Shown here one piece after another: positions 39,247 to 41,317 of a stretch of 41,317 nucleotides of DNA. Origin of the DNA: Symbiodinium natans. Lineage: Eukaryota; Sar; Dinophyceae; Suessiales; Symbiodiniaceae. Each line of letters begins with the position of its first letter. The stretch's first letter is position 1. The stretch covers positions 1-41,317 of the forward strand of contig CAJNDS010001019.1 in assembly GCA_905221605.1 (NCBI GenBank), written 5' to 3'. The notes under the pieces were generated by a model. The model was not told the DNA's origin, made no database searches, and was given only the letters and a program-made list of their open reading frames with translations. The translations under genes and the position numbers were made by a program.

Positions 39247-40081
39247 TTACTTCGCCTCCTGAGAAGGTAAATAAGGGCGCAACGCCAACCGAGTCATCTT
39301 CAAACTAGCCTGCAGCGCCGCGAGTTCAGCAACAAGCTGAAAAGCCGATACATCCCATGCTCTACTCCACTAGTGCACTGAGAATCGCTTTTCGGATCTT
39401 CGCAGCTTGCATCCCGACCACTCAACCTGTTTCTCCAGCCTCCACCACGCTGGACAGGATCTCCTCAGAGATTGTCTTGTCTTTTGTGCGAGCCTCTCCA
39501 AGATGCGCGGCAACTGTGCAAGCAGCTGAAAGGCAGGCGACGTGGCTGTCTTCAAAACAAACGATATGCCCAAGGTCGGCCATACTTGTTGGCACATGTT
39601 GCCGCATGTTGCCACATAGTTCTTGCTGATACCTGGTGCAACACGCGCAACAGGCGCGTGGGGACCAGGATTTCCGCAGTCCAGGTCTATGCCCAGTGCT
39701 GGAAAAACCTTTGCCCGCCGGTCTCGTTTGCAAGAGTCAGGAGATTCATGAACGCACCTAAAAGCTTTCGCAAGCAACCATTGCAACATCAACAACATTC
39801 AACAACTGCTTTCGTCACGGGACCCTCCTGGAGTGTAAGGCCACCACAACGCCTGCAGTCTTGGTCTTTGGAAGCTGCCCTCACGACAGCTAGCAAAACA
39901 GTTTTCTGCGAGACATGAAAAGGAAACGCAAGTCTTCTACCTCCTGAGATGCTGTGGGAGGTCTTTCTGCAAATAGTGATCGCGGCAAAGATAACCCACA
40001 AGCTTCTCAGGCATCCCACTGACCAGGCACCTGGTTGAGGTTTTGACGGGAGGCCTTGACAACTTTAGCCAAAAAAACCAT
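39247..40081 (-). CDS. Five-exon gene model, helical protein of unknown function (154 aa)
   Basis: Exons on the minus strand: 40081-40031 (ATG, MVFLAKVVKASRQNLNQ), 39905-39824 (KTVLLAVVRAASKDQ...), 39757-39709 (AFMNLLTLANETGGQ), 39632-39440 (...MADLGHIVCFEDSHVACLSA...) and 39336-39247 (LVAELAALQASLKMTRLALR, stop TAA). The introns of 125, 66, 76 and 103 nt start GT, GT, GT and GC, all end AG after pyrimidine-rich tracts, and all four keep phase. The frame across them is leucine/alanine-rich and looks like short paired helices, vaguely armadillo/HEAT-like, but no family is claimed. An alternative is read-through of exon 4 to VVGMQAAKIRKAILSALVE past an in-frame TGA. The start could lie farther upstream (open to about 40107). 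Confidence 0.45.
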
Positions 40082-40109
40082 CGTTTCTGACTGCACCAAC
40101 GGCAAGACT

Positions 40110-40200
40110 GTGGAAGCTCAAGTCATGAAAGTCACAAGAGCTGTCTAGCCGTGGCTACAGGACGCCAGTCGCTTCGCACCCCGTGAATCTAAGGTCTTCA
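40110..40200. other. Unassigned sequence
   Basis: A short stretch between the gene model and the AT-rich repeats. Nothing recognised. Confidence 0.4.
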
Positions 40201-40529
40201 GGATTCAGAGGGTTTCTCATTAGGAAATTTCCAATCATATTTGGCTTGCCAGAAATGAAATGAATGATTAGATTCTTCGCCAAAAAATCTTAATATCATG
40301 ATTCCAGAAGAAATCTTTGAAAAGAAGATTATTTTAGAGTATTTCTCTTTAGGAGATCCGTAATCATATTTGATTTAATAGGAAGGGAATGGATGACGAA
40401 TGATTAGAATCTTTGCCAAAGATTCTTCGTCAAATGATTCCATTCCTTTATTCATTTGGTGAAGAATTTTTGATAAAGAATATAATCATTCGAAATATTT
40501 GAATTCTCCTTTGGGTGAAACCAGCGCAA

Positions 40530-40610
40530 GCGACTTCTGCGCCCAAAAGCACCAATTCAGAGCCTGTCTGAGTTCAGTGCATGCGACTTCTGCGCCCAAA
40601 AGCACCAATT
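40530..40610 (+). repeat. 28-bp direct repeat, two copies 53 bp apart
   Basis: GCGACTTCTGCGCCCAAAAG plus CACCAATT occurs at 40530-40557 and 40583-40610. It is a GC-richer island inside the AT-rich foldback region. Confidence 0.85.
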
Positions 40611-41050
40611 ATGAATCCCCCACAGGAATTCAGAAATATTCCTAGCAAATAAATTTATCTTTTTTTCATTTGACAAAGAATCGTATTTGAATATATCTTT
40701 TCTTCTCTTCTCTTCTAAGAGAATTTCGCAAATTCTTTGATGATCTTCTTTTCATAAATTTCTCTTGGATTCATTTAACGAAGATTTTTTGGTAAAGAAT
40801 TTAATCATTCAATTCATTTCTGTCAAATAGATCTAATTTATTTTCATTTGGCGTTTTATAAAAAATCCTTCGCCAAATGAATCTAGGAGAAATTTCTGAA
40901 AAGAAGATTATTAGAGATTTTACGAATTTCTCTTAGAAGAGAAAAGAAGAGCAGAAATGAGAAGAGAAGAGAAAAGAAGAGAAGAGAAGAGAAGAAAAAT
41001 CATATTTATTTGGCAGAAATAATTTGAATGATTGGAATCTTTGTCAAAGA

Positions 41051-41094
41051 TTCTTCGCCAAATGAATCCATTCTTGGATTCATTTGGCGAAGAA
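41051..41094. repeat. Perfect palindrome, 20-bp arms, 4-nt loop
   Basis: TTCTTCGCCAAATGAATCCA at 41051-41070 is followed by loop TTCT and then its exact inverse at 41075-41094. It is the strongest hairpin in the window and uses the motif repeated across the AT-rich region. Confidence 0.95.
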
Positions 41095-41317
41095 CTTGTG
41101 ATAAAGAATCAAATCATATCAGATTTTCAGATATTTTTAAGAAATAAGGAAAATCAATAAATCATAATTCCATTTCAGATTTATAAATATATTTAGAAAT
41201 ATAGGAAAGCCAATAATATATTTTCATATTTGAGATTTTCAATTTTTTTAGAAATAAGGGGAAACCAAAAACTCATAATCATAATTGAAATCTTGAATTA
41301 TATTTAAAAAGAATGAA

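Larger units (their letters stand above)
40201..41317. repeat. AT-rich foldback repeat region
   Basis: Modules built on TTCATTTGGCGAAGAAT and its inverse recur throughout (about 40270, 40425-40470, 40765-40790, 40880, 41050-41095), with ATCATATTTG and AATGATTRGAATCTTTG words between. Positions about 40697-40790 and 40870-40960 form a long imperfect inverted repeat (CTCTTCTAAGAGAATTTC against GAATTTCTCTTAGAAGAG). A purine-rich (AGAGAAGAAA) run covers 40930-40996. No gene. Probably one or more foldback/MITE-type elements running past the window edge. Confidence 0.65.

Overview
The window looks like nuclear DNA of a protist with plant-type TTTAGGG telomere repeats, most likely a dinoflagellate. 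The signs are long same-strand tandem arrays of nearly identical genes with short spacers, a candidate GC-AG intron in the best gene model, and a very repeat-rich flank. TTTAGGG telomeres also occur in green algae and oomycetes, so the assignment is an inference. No prokaryotic operon, rRNA, tRNA or CRISPR was seen.

Layout. (1) 1-13328: a subtelomere-like mosaic of short TTTAGGG/CCCTAAA arrays in both orientations. Each array is often locally uniform for its own variant (TTCAGGG, TTTGGGGG, TTTAGGGG, CCCGAAA, CCCTGAA). Between them lie small palindromic MITE-like elements and 50-200 bp GC-richer pieces that read like exon fragments. (2) 13329-16513: a 3.2 kb element with terminal inverted repeats and a TA target duplication, sitting in a TTTAGGG repeat. 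Its core is a minisatellite that appears to have grown from the element's own subterminal motif. (3) 16517-16595: one more TTTAGGG array. (4) 16658 to about 38010: a tandem array of about 13.4 units (period about 1595 bp) of an AGC-type Ser/Thr protein kinase gene, all on the minus strand. The five standard full-length copies (3, 5, 8, 9, 10) encode the same protein. Copy 11 is intact but diverged, copy 6 is open with an internal duplication, copy 7 is split by an 831-bp TA-flanked element, and the outermost copies (1, 2, 12-14) plus copy 4 are broken. (5) 38020-40110: single-copy sequence with minus-strand exon-like blocks, including a compact five-exon model in which every intron keeps phase. 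(6) 40200-41317: AT-rich foldback repeats, including a perfect 20-bp-arm palindrome.

Genes and logic. Everything that looks genic from 40.1 kb to 16.7 kb is on the minus strand, so transcription would run toward the telomere-repeat side. Each kinase spacer carries a conserved 7-bp-stem hairpin and a polypyrimidine-AG acceptor just upstream of the kinase start, as expected if array transcripts are processed by trans- or cis-splicing. A 55-codon Ser/Ala-rich basic tail in the spacer joins the kinase frame in phase through a putative 151-nt intron. The array shows homogenised central copies, decayed edges, two sequence subfamilies and partial duplications, as expected from unequal exchange, although assembly error in such a repeat cannot be excluded from the sequence alone.
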